DNA of 64,000 nucleotides, from positions 1 through 64,000 of the forward strand of contig NZ_PIOD01000011.1 in the NCBI RefSeq assembly GCF_003369565.1. Direction: 5' to 3'. Of the stretch, positions 8,633-16,419 are shown in pieces. Position 1 is the stretch's first letter. Every line of letters begins with the position of its first letter. The notes under the pieces are model-generated. The model was not told the origin of the DNA and ran no database searches. It was given only the letters and a program-made list of their open reading frames with translations. Source of the DNA: Oceanobacillus chungangensis. Lineage in GTDB: Bacteria > Bacillota > Bacilli > Bacillales > Amphibacillaceae. A program made the translations under genes and the position numbers.

Positions 8633-8770
8633 TTACTTATTATCTCTTATTTCTTCTAAGACTTTTATTAAACGGTTATTTTGATTCTCTATAGATTTTA
8701 ATCTTTTTTCAATGATACTTGAAGAGAAAAATACAATTAGTATAATGGCAATTCCAATGAATATTTCCAA
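8633..8770 (-). CDS. 45-aa membrane-anchored coiled-coil peptide
   Basis: A TTG start with GGGGGG upstream gives LEIFIGIAIILIVFFSSS, one membrane helix, followed by a charged coiled-coil tail (EKRLKSIENQNNRLIKVLEE). The form is typical of small Bacillus membrane peptides. The TAA lies 8 bp from site 10. Function unknown. Confidence 0.6.
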   Translation of the reverse strand: MEIFIGIAIILIVFFSSSIIEKRLKSIENQNNRLIKVLEEIRDNK

Positions 8771-8785
8771 CTTTATCCCCCCATT

Positions 8786-8826
8786 TCAGTAAAGCACTAG
8801 TTAATTTAGGTACATCACTTCACACT
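8786..8826 (-). repeat. attC-like half-site 11
   Basis: Right half AAGCACTAGTTAATTTAGGT plus the CTTCACAC extension; no left half. Confidence 0.65.
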
Positions 8827-8851
8827 TTTTTAACAATCGTGCCCCCTATTG

Positions 8852-9097
8852 TTAAAAGAACATTGTAAATCCTGAAAGTAAAAATACTATAACTAAAATT
8901 AGTTTTATGTAACCACTATACTTTGGTGTTTCGTGTTTTTTTTCTAGAAACTGTACATAGTCTACAAGTAAAAATGACCCGACAAATAATATTATAAACC
9001 CTACCGTATCATCTTTGGTAAGCAAAGCCCTTAACGCCATAAATACTATTAGGAAATATCCTAAATACCCCATTGTAAATTGGAGAATATGCTTCAT
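8852..9097 (-). CDS. small membrane protein, 81 aa
   Basis: Starts MKHILQFTMGYLGYF, with AGGAGGAGAG directly upstream; an in-frame GTG/ATG further out would overlap that ribosome site. Three hydrophobic segments, with one charged loop (EKKHETPKYS). It lies between half-site 11 and site 12. Not recognised. Confidence 0.65.
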   Translation of the reverse strand: MKHILQFTMGYLGYFLIVFMALRALLTKDDTVGFIILFVGSFLLVDYVQFLEKKHETPKYSGYIKLILVIVFLLSGFTMFF

Positions 9098-9159
9098 ATC
9101 TCTCCTCCTATTTTTCTTGAACAATCTAGCCCTATTGTAGAACATCAGTTAATCATTGC

Positions 9160-9248
9160 TCTTGCACTAACCTGACCCGTTAATACAATAACTTCAACAA
9201 AAAGGTAATTCTCTTTCTTTAAGAAAAGCACCAGTTAGTAAAGTAATT
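9160..9248 (-). repeat. attC-like site 12 (complete)
   Basis: Left half TGCACTAACCTGACCCGTTA, loop with ACAAAAAGGTAATTCTC (class shared with 12.2 and 23.9 kb), right half GCACCAGTTAGTAAAG. Confidence 0.85.
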
Positions 9249-9252
9249 ACTT

Positions 9253-9834
9253 CTATTTTTCTTGGACATCAATTATAATGCTACCAAACAATTCACCTTC
9301 AATATTAGCATCCAGTTTCCAAATTCCTTTTGAAGGTAAATTCAAATATCCTACTGATTCAGCGTAATGATGTGGAGGCTTTATGATTTCTTCATTCGGA
9401 AGACCAATTGAACTTTCAAAAGCCGTAACTGTCTCTCCGTTCTCTTTATTCGTTCCGATTACTTCCACTTTTTTATTAAATAATTGTTCCGTTTTTTCTG
9501 GCGTTTCTCCCCAAAAATGAAATAATTGTTTATTATTTGTCCCTGCAATAACTTGACCATCAACGATAGCCAATTTACCCTCTATTCCTCTGAGATCATA
9601 AGATACATCTTTTCCATTTGCACCTGGCTTAGGAATTGTAAAGGCAGGGCTTATATTCCAATTTTCCTGAGCAGCTTCTGTAACGAAATCATAAGTTTTA
9701 GAGTTAGTTTCTATTCCTGTTTGTTTATCTGAACCATTTTCAGCGACTTGTTCACTTATTTCATTCTTTGGTTCTTGAGAACATCCGACTAACGTAAAAC
9801 CAATTACGATAAATAAAATAAATATTTTTTTCAT
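9253..9834 (-). CDS. lipoprotein, DUF4871-like
   Basis: 193 residues. The signal peptide MKKIFILFIVIGFTLVGC ends in a lipobox with Cys18. The mature part (SIGLPNEEIIKPPHHYAES, WKLDANIEGELFGSIIIDV) resembles the DUF4871 lipoproteins of Bacillus, whose role is unknown. GGGGGC precedes the chosen ATG; the upstream ATG at 9849 would bury it. The stop is 5 bp from site 12. Confidence 0.7.
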   Translation of the reverse strand: MKKIFILFIVIGFTLVGCSQEPKNEISEQVAENGSDKQTGIETNSKTYDFVTEAAQENWNISPAFTIPKPGANGKDVSYDLRGIEGKLAIVDGQVIAGTNNKQLFHFWGETPEKTEQLFNKKVEVIGTNKENGETVTAFESSIGLPNEEIIKPPHHYAESVGYLNLPSKGIWKLDANIEGELFGSIIIDVQEK

Positions 9835-9886
9835 GATACATGCCCCCATAATGTAGACGATAAATCTTAATAAAAGTTTCCATATT

Positions 9887-9985
9887 TTCTTACACTATCA
9901 TGCCCCTTTAGTACAATAACTTCTACGTAAAATAGCGTTAATCCTTCTTGAATTAACGAACCAGTTAGTTTAAGTACATTTTTTC
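9887..9985 (-). repeat. attC-like site 13 (complete)
   Basis: Left half ACACTATCATGCCCCTTTAG, GCGTTAAT/ATTAACGA loop, right half GAACCAGTTAGTTTAAGTAC with the TTTTTTCACAA extension. Confidence 0.85.
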
Positions 9986-10015
9986 ACAATCTTTTCAGTA
10001 ATATATAAATATCCA

Positions 10016-10052
10016 TTAAAAAATCACCTTACCCCTAGTTCTTAGAGGTAAG
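10016..10052 (-). terminator. rho-independent terminator of the DUF192 gene
   Basis: Read on the minus strand: stem CTTACCTCT / AGGGGTAAG followed by a T-rich run, just after the stop at 10059. Confidence 0.7.
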
Positions 10053-10058
10053 ATGAAT

Positions 10059-10430
10059 TCAGTCAAACTTTACATAATCCCCTTCTTTGATTTGATTTTT
10101 TTCAAACCATCCAAGATTCACTTCAATTGCATAACGATAAGAAATTTTTGGAACATAGAAAGGACATTCATTCCCTTTACAAGGCTCCATATCCAGTATT
10201 TTTAGAATTTCCCCATCTGAATCAAGAAAAGCAATAGATAAAGGAATTAATGTGTCTTTCATCCAAAAGCCACCATATATTTTTCTTGAAAACACAAATA
10301 ACATCCCCTCATTCTCGGGTAATTTTTCAACAAACATTAATCCCTTCTCTATTTTTCCTTGAGTATCTGCAACTTGAACGGTTAATCTAGTTATCCTGTT
10401 TCCACTGAGTATTTTTATTATATTTTTCAT
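10059..10430 (-). CDS. DUF192 family protein
   Basis: 123 residues with the DUF192 signature: KGLMFVEKLPENEGMLFVF, then GGFWMKDTLIPLSIAFLD, and YAIEVNLGWFEKNQIKEGD. The family forms a small beta domain of unknown biochemical role, often secreted in other bacteria; this copy has no signal peptide. AAGGTGAG sits five bases before the ATG at 10430, which is preferred over a GTG two codons upstream. It has its own terminator. Confidence 0.85.
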   Translation of the reverse strand: MKNIIKILSGNRITRLTVQVADTQGKIEKGLMFVEKLPENEGMLFVFSRKIYGGFWMKDTLIPLSIAFLDSDGEILKILDMEPCKGNECPFYVPKISYRYAIEVNLGWFEKNQIKEGDYVKFD

Positions 10431-10597
10431 GTTCACTCACCTTCGAGTATTATTAAAAGCAGGATATTAATTTGGAGATAAAAAGAAAACAAGAAGAAAA
10501 GATAACTCGGCAAGCTCTTTATCACTTTTAATACTTATTCTATGGTTTTAAATTTAATACTTGGTTTGAATAAACATAGCAACAATATATAAAAAGA

Positions 10598-10672
10598 CTT
10601 GTTTAACTAAACTCCGTTTGATCAATAAAAAAGGACGATCCTTCTTATTGAAGAATCGCACCAGATAGTAAA
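10598..10672 (-). repeat. attC-like site 14
   Basis: Left half TTTAACTAAACTCCGTTTGA, loop hairpin AAGGACGATCC, right half TCGCACCAGATAGTAAAAC. From 10431 to 10597 I see only A-rich sequence. Confidence 0.8.
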
Positions 10673-10682
10673 ACTTGTAGAA

Positions 10683-11429
10683 TTAACTTAACTTACTTGA
10701 CTTGATAACAATAAACGATGGTCTTCTTTCTTCATTTATTAATTCTAACTTAGACATTTGTTCTAATCCAGATGGAATTGACTGTGGTTCAATAATCTTC
10801 TCTACTATAAATCCATTGTCTATAAGTGTATTTATTAGGGTTGAAATAGTTCGATGGTATTTAATAACACCATCAATATACCAATGTTCCTCTCTTTTTC
10901 CCTCTTCTTGATAATCGTCTAAAGCCCAATGTAATTTATTTCCACTGCCATCCTTCACCCAATTGTTCATCTCCTTTCGGGCAGTTACAATAGGATGTTC
11001 AGTTGAAAAAATAAATTCTCCATTTTTATTTAATAAACTTCTGACCTTTACAATCAGTTTTGAGTAATCTTCTATATAGTGTATTGCCAAAGAGCTTATA
11101 ATTAACTCGAATTTTTGATTATGTAATTCTAAATCTTCTATTGGTGTACATATATATTCTATTTTCTCATGCCCGTTTTCTTTTTTAGCCTGTTCTATCA
11201 TATTTCTTGAGATATCTACACCCATAACCTTTGATGCACCGTTCTCAATACAATACTTTGCAAAATGACCAGTCCCACATCCTAAATCTAATATAGATTT
11301 CTCTTTAAGAGTTGAGATTGCAGACTTTATTGCTGGTTGTTCAACGAAATCATTAAAGGTTACTCCACTTTCACGTAAAGAAATATATTCTTTAAAGAAA
11401 ATTGGATTGTCATAAATATTTTGCTTCAA
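10683..11429 (-). CDS. class I SAM-dependent methyltransferase
   Basis: About 248 residues. Motif I ILDLGCGTGHFAKYC, motif II MGVDISRNMIEQAKKE and motif IV LIISSLAIHYIEDY show a Rossmann-type methyltransferase; the layout matches the SAM-binding class 11 family. Substrate unknown, probably a small molecule. The TTG at 11429 has GGGAGG eight bases upstream. The stop is 11 bp from site 14. Confidence 0.85.
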   Translation of the reverse strand: MKQNIYDNPIFFKEYISLRESGVTFNDFVEQPAIKSAISTLKEKSILDLGCGTGHFAKYCIENGASKVMGVDISRNMIEQAKKENGHEKIEYICTPIEDLELHNQKFELIISSLAIHYIEDYSKLIVKVRSLLNKNGEFIFSTEHPIVTARKEMNNWVKDGSGNKLHWALDDYQEEGKREEHWYIDGVIKYHRTISTLINTLIDNGFIVEKIIEPQSIPSGLEQMSKLELINEERRPSFIVIKSSKLS

Positions 11430-11480
11430 TTGTTTTCCTCCCAATAATTTTACTTCTACAAAAACAGTAGATAATACCTA

Positions 11481-11515
11481 TTGTTCTCCCACTAAATGCC
11501 TCGTTAGCTCAATAT
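11481..11515 (-). repeat. attC-like left half-site 15
   Basis: CCACTAAATGCCTCGTTAGC then TCAATAT. The right half is missing; the TAA of the 35-codon gene at 11504 lies inside the GTTAGC core. Confidence 0.65.
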
Positions 11516-11611
11516 ATTTTTCTGCTTAAAAAAGGTGATTATTTCTTTTTCAGAAAATTTATACCCAATAATAATAACAGCACTTACGGCGAACCAAATA
11601 TACCAATCCAT
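11504..11611 (-). CDS. 35-aa single-helix membrane peptide
   Basis: MDWYIWFAVSAVIIIGYKF, then a charged tail KEIITFFKQKNILS. AAGGAGGAA precedes the ATG at ideal spacing. Its stop codon is part of a site left half, so the gene occupies the place of the loop in that site. Its size and form match the gene at 29,415. Confidence 0.6.
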   Translation of the reverse strand: MDWYIWFAVSAVIIIGYKFSEKEIITFFKQKNILS

Positions 11612-11716
11612 ATGATTTCCTCCTTAACTGACGAAAAAATAGGTAATTTGTTAAATAGCAGCAACGTTTCGGAAACATCTATGTACTAATAGTTATGCTC
11701 TTTACACTAAAATATT

Positions 11717-11868
11717 TCTTATTCCATTATCCTGCCCCGTTAGCTTAATAACTTCTAACTAAATACTAACATAATATTCCAATAATAAAATCAAAATTTT
11801 AACCATAAGAAAAAGGTGACCCACTAGGATCACCTTGTTTAACTATAACACCCCTTTAGTTGAGTAAA
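11717..11868 (-). repeat. attC-like site 16 (long form)
   Basis: Left half TCCATTATCCTGCCCCGTTA, loop with ACATAATATTCC and the hairpin AAGGTGACC...GGATCACCTT, right half ACACCCCTTTAGTTGAGTAA. Confidence 0.85.
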
Positions 11869-11872
11869 ATGT

Positions 11873-12127
11873 TTAATTAAATGCTAAACCAAATATAAAT
11901 AAAACGAGTAATATCAAATAACCCACAGGGAGTATAATCAAAATAGTCGCTGATGCTTTCCTCCAAAATCCACTTTTACTATACCAAGAAGCCAGTGTCG
12001 CAACCAAATATCCAATCAAAATTATCCAAATCCACAAGTTCCCAATTTGTTTTCCAACGAAAGATTGCAAAGTTAAAAAAGTCGCAACCAGGACCAATAT
12101 TGATATAATTCCTAAGTATTTTCGCAA
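11873..12127 (-). CDS. small membrane protein, 84 aa
   Basis: Three hydrophobic segments (LGIISILVLVATFLTL, LWIWIILIGYLVATLA, ILIILPVGYLILLVLFIFGL) around a short basic loop. The stop lies 5 bp from site 16 and the start 37 bp from site 17. Not recognised. Confidence 0.65.
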   Translation of the reverse strand: MRKYLGIISILVLVATFLTLQSFVGKQIGNLWIWIILIGYLVATLASWYSKSGFWRKASATILIILPVGYLILLVLFIFGLAFN

Positions 12128-12163
12128 TTACTACTTCACCTTCCGCCCAAGATAGTCTGCTAT

Positions 12164-12237
12164 ATCTGTTAAACTAACCCTATATATATTCAACAAAATT
12201 AGATACTTCTCCTTCTTCAAGGATTGCACCCTTTAGT
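12164..12237 (-). repeat. attC-like site 17 (interrupted by IS110)
   Basis: Left half TTAAACTAACCCTATATATA then TTCAACAAAA; right half TTGCACCCTTTAGT, cut at the T by an IS110 remnant. The right half resumes after it at 12,612 as GAGTTCAATAAC. Confidence 0.8.
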
Positions 12238-12440
12238 CATTCATGTAGCGTAAGACCAACGCTACACCACAGAGAATGAAAATTGATACATCTGTCTATA
12301 ATGTTTCTACGGCTGACGAAGAAGGTCTATGTACTATGGTGCCAGAGAGCCCATCCTTTAGTCTGACTCCAACGATCACGGTGTACCACCGACTGTCGCG
12401 CCTTATATGGGTAGCACTCATGGGAGATTAATCCTTATTT
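12238..12440 (+). ncRNA. bridge-RNA-like region of the IS110 remnant
   Basis: Alignable with 30,868-31,070. Conserved blocks: the 5' stem GTAGCGT/ACGCTAC, CTATGGTGC, AGAGCCC, TAGTCTGACTCC, GACTGTCGC and AGATTAATCC. IS110-group elements make a guide RNA from the region upstream of the transposase; expression here is inferred. Confidence 0.5.
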
Positions 12441-12611
12441 TGGTCGTTGCGTCAGCCAATACTATACTTTTTATAGAAGGAAGGTTCTCGATTACCTGTC
12501 AACTACTCAATAATGAACACTCAGAAGGCTCATCCTTTTTTTTAAAGCGTTTTTACTGGGTCAATTTTGTTATGCTTTTTTCTGGATTTTGAGCTTTTTT
12601 TATTTTCATGG
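12238..12611 (+). mobile_element. IS110-family remnant with non-coding left end
   Basis: Starts CATTCATGTAGCGTAAG and ends in TTTTCATGG, like the longer copy at 30,868. It keeps about 210 bp of the non-coding left end but has lost the transposase. It was inserted after TTTAGT of a cassette site. In its left end, CCTTTAGTC (12355-12363) repeats its own target and CATGGGAG (12419-12426) repeats its own right junction. Confidence 0.8.
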
Positions 12612-12737
12612 GAGTTCAATAACACATCTTAATTTTAACATTAACTCCCACTCAATTCACCCGAATATTTTAAAGACTTATTTTATTCAACTGTGTGGAA
12701 ATGATGTTGATAACAATATTTTTGGGAGTGAGTGATT
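12612..12737. promoter_or_regulatory. recombinase upstream region, attI-like candidate
   Basis: It begins with the site tail AGTTCAATAAC and runs to the recombinase start. About 115 bp are clearly homologous to 25,480-25,596 before the second recombinase. It contains TTATTCAACTGTGTGG, which recalls the outer arm of the sites. This is where an attI and a leftward cassette promoter would be expected; neither is proven. Confidence 0.4.
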
Positions 12738-13586
12738 ATGTTATTATCGGATGCTGCAAAGAGTTATGAGGCAGATAAAAAAATTGAGGGTTTTTCAGCA
12801 CAAACATTAAATGCTTATAGGATTCAAGCAAAGCTACTTATTGATTACTTTGGAAATATCAATATTAATAAGATAACAACTCTACAACTGAAGAATTATT
12901 TAGCTGAATCAAGTAATAGCTTAAAGCCTTCAAGTTTGTCACATCGCATTAGATTTTTACGTTCTTTATTTCGATGGTTACACGAGGAAGATATCATAGA
13001 GTTAAATCCTGCTAGTAAAATAAAGGAACCAAGAGTTGGAAAACGGATTCCGAAATTCCTTACTGAAAGAGAAATCGAATATTTAAGGGACGCTTGCTTT
13101 TCTCCAATGGAAAAAGCATTGTTTGAATTTATGTTTTCTACTGGTTGTCGAATAGGAGAAATTGTTTCTTTGGATCGAAATAGTATTAATTGGGGAAATC
13201 AATCTGCCATTGTTCGTGGTAAAGGAGATAAGGAACGAGAAGTGTACTTTAATATCCGTTGCGATATTTGGCTAAAGAAATATATAGATAGCAGATACGA
13301 TAATGATTCAGCAGTATTTGTTACTGAACGCTCTCCACATAGACTGAGTATTGCCCAGATGAGATATATAATTAAACGTATTTCCAAACGAGCAGGAATA
13401 AATAAAACCATTCACCCTCACCAGCTAAGGCATAGTTACGCAACACACCTGTTAAATAATGGTGCCCCTCTAGAAGTTATTCAAAGTCTACTGGGTCACG
13501 AAAAAAGTGAAACTACAAGAATTTATGCAGAACTAAGTGGTAGACTACGGCAAGAGATAAACAAAGACGAAAAACACACAAATTAG
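12738..13586 (+). CDS. tyrosine recombinase (XerC/D-like integrase), complete catalytic set
   Basis: About 282 residues. The N-terminal core-binding domain (to ~100) is followed by the catalytic domain with Arg in TGCRIGE, Lys in RGKGDKER, His-x-x-Arg in HPHQLRH, His in LLGHEKSE and Tyr in TTRIYAEL. The extra segment that marks IntI is absent. GGGAG stands nine bases before the ATG at 12,738; a GTG six bases upstream is less likely. It reads away from the cassettes to its left. Its last ~12 codons come from a neighbouring cassette: after GRLRQE the DNA becomes the 3' end of the gene family at 23,075. It is the best candidate for moving the array. Confidence 0.9.
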   Translation: MLLSDAAKSYEADKKIEGFSAQTLNAYRIQAKLLIDYFGNININKITTLQLKNYLAESSNSLKPSSLSHRIRFLRSLFRWLHEEDIIELNPASKIKEPRVGKRIPKFLTEREIEYLRDACFSPMEKALFEFMFSTGCRIGEIVSLDRNSINWGNQSAIVRGKGDKEREVYFNIRCDIWLKKYIDSRYDNDSAVFVTERSPHRLSIAQMRYIIKRISKRAGINKTIHPHQLRHSYATHLLNNGAPLEVIQSLLGHEKSETTRIYAELSGRLRQEINKDEKHTN

Positions 13587-13805
13587 GACCCCTAAAAGAG
13601 AAACGAGTATAGAATTTAATAGATTAACTCTTTTCAAAATACCATATATCCCACAAACAAAACTGGCTAATCCAAGGAATAACTCGAAAAATGCTACTGG
13701 ATATACATTTAAATGTTCTATTACATAAATTCTAATAAAGTTAAAAATAGTAATACATAACATAAATAACACCTGTAAAATTAATCAATAAACCGGAATA
13801 CTCAA
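13556..13805 (-). pseudogene. truncated membrane-protein cassette (copy of 23,075 gene)
   Basis: Encodes FNFIRIYVIEHLNVYPVAFF and the following residues, nearly identical to the intact protein at 23,075-23,377. The C-terminal ~15 codons are replaced by the recombinase 3' end. A GGA-to-TGA change near codon 7 of the homologous frame stops it early, and the ATG is a TTG. The join looks like a deletion or recombination scar. Confidence 0.7.
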
Positions 13806-13867
13806 TTGATATCACCATCCTAACTCGCACACCCTTATGAAAAGTGTAACAAATAATTGTCATTCTT

Positions 13868-13962
13868 TCTTAGTCGATAAATGAGATTCTGTCCCTTTAG
13901 TAAAAGAAGATTGTCACATTGAGGAGAGTCTCCTTGTTGAAGTAAACACCAATTAGTTAAAT
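13868..13962 (-). repeat. attC-like site 18
   Basis: Left half diverged (GATTCTGTCCCTTTAGTAAA), right half ACACCAATTAGTTAAA, with loop GGAGAGTCTCC. The TAA of the following gene overlaps it. Confidence 0.75.
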
Positions 13963-14214
13963 TTCAGTTATGAAACAAATAAGTGAGCCAAAAGTTATAA
14001 GGAAACTTATATTTTTATCTAGTTCCTTTATGGTGCTTTTGCTTATAGTAACGGGGTTGATATATTGGGCAGTAACATAAACGAAAAAGCCTAATAATAT
14101 CAAAATTAACCAAACACTCATACCCCACAATGAGAATAAATATGGTGAGTTTGCTATCCAAAATACTGTAACAAGTAAATAAAAAAGCACCAAAACCCAA
14201 GCTAATCATTTCAT
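13957..14214 (-). pseudogene. membrane-protein cassette with early stop (copy of 23,544 gene)
   Basis: The protein LAWVLVLFYLLVTVFWIANS, continuing to an unrelated C-terminus, parallels the protein at 23,544-23,780. Its third codon is TGA where the intact copy has GGA, so translation would stop at once unless a later TTG/GTG is used. Order and neighbours match the second copy. Confidence 0.65.
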
Positions 14215-14240
14215 ATCTCTCCCCCCTTTATAATACAAAA

Positions 14241-14306
14241 TTGTCGAATTAACCTGCAATATTGTAAATGTTATTATCCTTTATTCTGGAAAGCACCTAA
14301 CTTAAT
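14241..14306 (-). repeat. attC-like site 18b (degenerate)
   Basis: GAATTAACCTGCAATATTG on the left and GGAAAGCACCTAACTTAA on the right. With site 19 it bounds a ~140-bp cassette that holds no gene. Confidence 0.55.
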
Positions 14307-14391
14307 TATCTTAAAATTAAGTTTACCGCGATATTTATCGATATTCAATAAAAAAATATCACATTATATTAATTTATTATCGTTTTTATAT

Positions 14392-14425
14392 AAAAAAACA
14401 TTCCCTATATTAAAGGAAATGCTTC
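14392..14425 (-). terminator. minus-strand terminator
   Basis: Minus-strand stem GCATTTCC / GGGAATGT followed by TTTTTTTATA. It lies in the gene-less cassette between sites 18b and 19. Confidence 0.6.
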
Positions 14426-14445
14426 TTAGGTTTTAATGGTATCTA

Positions 14446-14532
14446 ATTCCATTATTCTGCCCCTTTAGCACAATAGCTGCCGTTCAATCTCATTTTCAAC
14501 TAAAGCAACAGTTAATTTAAGTACATTTATTC
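14446..14532 (-). repeat. attC-like site 19 (complete)
   Basis: Left half TCCATTATTCTGCCCCTTTA, loop ATAGCTGCCGTTCAATCTC (class shared with 23.5, 24.4 and 28.4 kb), right half AGCAACAGTTAATTTAAGTA. Confidence 0.85.
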
Positions 14533-14560
14533 AAAATATCCATTTATCTTAATAGTATAA

Positions 14561-15856
14561 TTAATCTATATCTATTCTCCTTAGTAATCGAAATATTTCT
14601 AGTAAGAGAATATTTAAGCTCAGCCAGACTCCTCCAAAGACGTAGCCAGCAGCAATATCACTAGGGAGTTCGACTTTAAAGAACAATCGACTGATGGCAA
14701 TAAGAATTAACACACCTAATCCGGATACTGGAACAAGGGTGTGAACCCAAGCGTTTTTTATAAAGCGTACACATATAAATACTGCAAAGCCGTAAATAAC
14801 AAAATTCATTAAAGATTGCTCGCTTGGAAAATTACGAAAAAGATGATCCTTGGAAGAATAGTGAACAGGAGAAAGGATTTGAAAAATTCTCCTCAAACTT
14901 TCTTCAAAGAGTTCCCCAACTAAAATAACGATTAACAGAGAACCTAACTCAATTAATCTATTCTCACCTTTCCATATAATCCAAATGATTGTAAAGCTGA
15001 TAAGTATAAGTTGGACTTGCCTCGAACCTAGGAATAAAAATATTTGCATTGCCTCTATCCAGTCCTTATTAAAAATCAGGGAATTCAATAAATCCACAGT
15101 TTGATTAAAATTGGTAAACTCGTTTCCAAGAAAATCCTCTATCATGCCAAACATGAGAATCATAAGGCCCAGCGTCAGGATAGAAGTCACAGTTAATAGA
15201 AATCCAACTCGTCTTCTCGTATGAAAAATAGTTAAAGTTAGATTTATTATCCTAATGACTGTCTCTTTTATCTCCTCTTTAAATTTTTTGTAGATGAAGA
15301 GCACGATAAAAACGACGGCAACTGCTATTCCCCCAATAATGAGGTATTTTTTAATCGAACTGTGAAATGCCTCCCATTGTGGACCTAGTACTTTACCGAG
15401 TGTTATAAATACCGTCACCCACAGGAATGCTCCAGTATAGGCAAAAACAGCGTACATTCGAAAAGGCAGTCGGGTAGTTCCTGAAAAGTACCCCGTAATA
15501 TGTCTAATTCCAGGGATAAAATAAGCAATCAGCAACAGCTTATTCCCATACTTGCTAAACCAGTGGGAAAATTTTTCAATTCGTTCTGGACCCATATGAA
15601 AACGAGAACCATATTTTTCGAAGAACGGTTGTCCTACCTTATAACCTATCCAGTAAGAAATGGTCATTCCTATACAAGATCCAAAACCAGCTATTAAAAT
15701 ACTGAGTATCCAATTTAAACGTCCTTGAAAAACAAGAAATCCTGTGTAACTCATAAGAATTTCACCTGGTAATGGAAGTGCAATCAATTCTAATAAAAGG
15801 GCAACAAATAACACAACATATCCATATTGATCAATGTATGCTGTAATATTACCCAT
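14561..15856 (-). CDS. DedA (VTT)-PAP2 fusion membrane protein
   Basis: 431 residues. Residues ~1-190 form a DedA-type lipid flippase/scramblase domain (PLPGEILM, YWIGYKVGQPFFEKYG, YFIPGIRHITGYFSG). Residues ~225-425 form a PAP2 phosphatase-like domain. In the PAP2 part, the usual PSGH reads PSEQ and SR-x5-H-x2-SD reads SRLFFKVELPSD, so both catalytic histidines are missing and it is probably inactive. DedA proteins recycle undecaprenyl phosphate or other lipid carriers. The related separate genes at 16,795 and 17,509 suggest one envelope-lipid module. The stop is 29 bp from site 19. Confidence 0.85.
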   Translation of the reverse strand: MGNITAYIDQYGYVVLFVALLLELIALPLPGEILMSYTGFLVFQGRLNWILSILIAGFGSCIGMTISYWIGYKVGQPFFEKYGSRFHMGPERIEKFSHWFSKYGNKLLLIAYFIPGIRHITGYFSGTTRLPFRMYAVFAYTGAFLWVTVFITLGKVLGPQWEAFHSSIKKYLIIGGIAVAVVFIVLFIYKKFKEEIKETVIRIINLTLTIFHTRRRVGFLLTVTSILTLGLMILMFGMIEDFLGNEFTNFNQTVDLLNSLIFNKDWIEAMQIFLFLGSRQVQLILISFTIIWIIWKGENRLIELGSLLIVILVGELFEESLRRIFQILSPVHYSSKDHLFRNFPSEQSLMNFVIYGFAVFICVRFIKNAWVHTLVPVSGLGVLILIAISRLFFKVELPSDIAAGYVFGGVWLSLNILLLEIFRLLRRIDID

Positions 15857-15943
15857 CGTTTATCACCCTTTAGTATATTTTAACAGCTTTACCTTTGTTC
15901 CTATTTCTATTTAATATTTAGTTAATTTCTCCGTTATATTGTG

Positions 15944-15980
15944 TTATTATCCGCTTACCTGCACCTTTTAGTTGAATAAT
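15944..15980 (-). repeat. attC-like right half-site 20
   Basis: TATTGTGTTATTATCCGCTT then CCTGCACCTTTTAGTTGAAT. It overlaps the stop of the YkvA fragment. No other site is seen until 22.6 kb. Confidence 0.65.
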
Positions 15981-16200
15981 GATAAATTTTCATAACAGCC
16001 CAAACTGTAATTACACCCCAAATCAATACTATTAGTGAACCAACTATCCAATTTTGGGGCTTACCATTTCTCATCAGTTCCTCTGCCATAACTTCACAGT
16101 CAGATAATACATTCTTCGGTATCATTTTCAAAGCAAACAATATCCCTATAGGAAGGAGAATTACGTCATCTAAATATCCTAGGATAGGTAAATTGGCAGA
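15955..16200 (-). pseudogene. DUF1232 (YkvA-like) C-terminal fragment
   Basis: LPILGYLDDVILLPIGILFA, LKMIPKNVL and a C-terminal membrane helix match the DUF1232 core. The N-terminal third is missing: upstream of about 16,200 the sequence is unrelated. A nominal upstream ATG is not the family start. Probably truncated by a rearrangement at about 16,200. Confidence 0.65.
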
Positions 16201-16419
16201 GTGGAAGGGAATTGGTTGTTTGAGGATGCATTTCATGTTCGTGTCCATAAACACCCATATTTACAATTTATCCAGCGTGTACAAATGGATGCAACAGATA
16301 CACAAATATCCTGCATATCATTATTTCATGATGGTCCCGGCGGATTCCCAAAACTAGTAACAATGAGACATATCGTTACAAACTATATTTACCCTATAAA
16401 TTCAGAACAACTTTTTTAG
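16192..16419 (+). pseudogene. unidentified plus-strand gene fragment
   Basis: An open frame giving NWLFEDAFHVRVHKHPYLQF, then ISLFHDGPGGFPKLVTMRHI and a TAG. It has no ribosome site and starts exactly where the YkvA fragment ends, so it is probably the tail of another broken gene. From 16,420 to 16,730 there is a second short unidentified open stretch (16,480-16,610, ending LAKLSKGLPVL) and nothing else. Confidence 0.35.

Noticed and set aside
12738-13586. Calling the recombinase IntI
   Set aside because: The additional segment between the Lys motif and the HxxR motif typical of IntI is absent; residues run directly from RGKGDKER to the HPHQLRH region as in XerC/D.
15955-16254. YkvA fragment as a complete 99-residue protein from the ATG at 16,254
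   Set aside because: The first ~18 residues belong to unrelated sequence that is antisense of the 16,192 fragment; the family's N-terminal part is missing.
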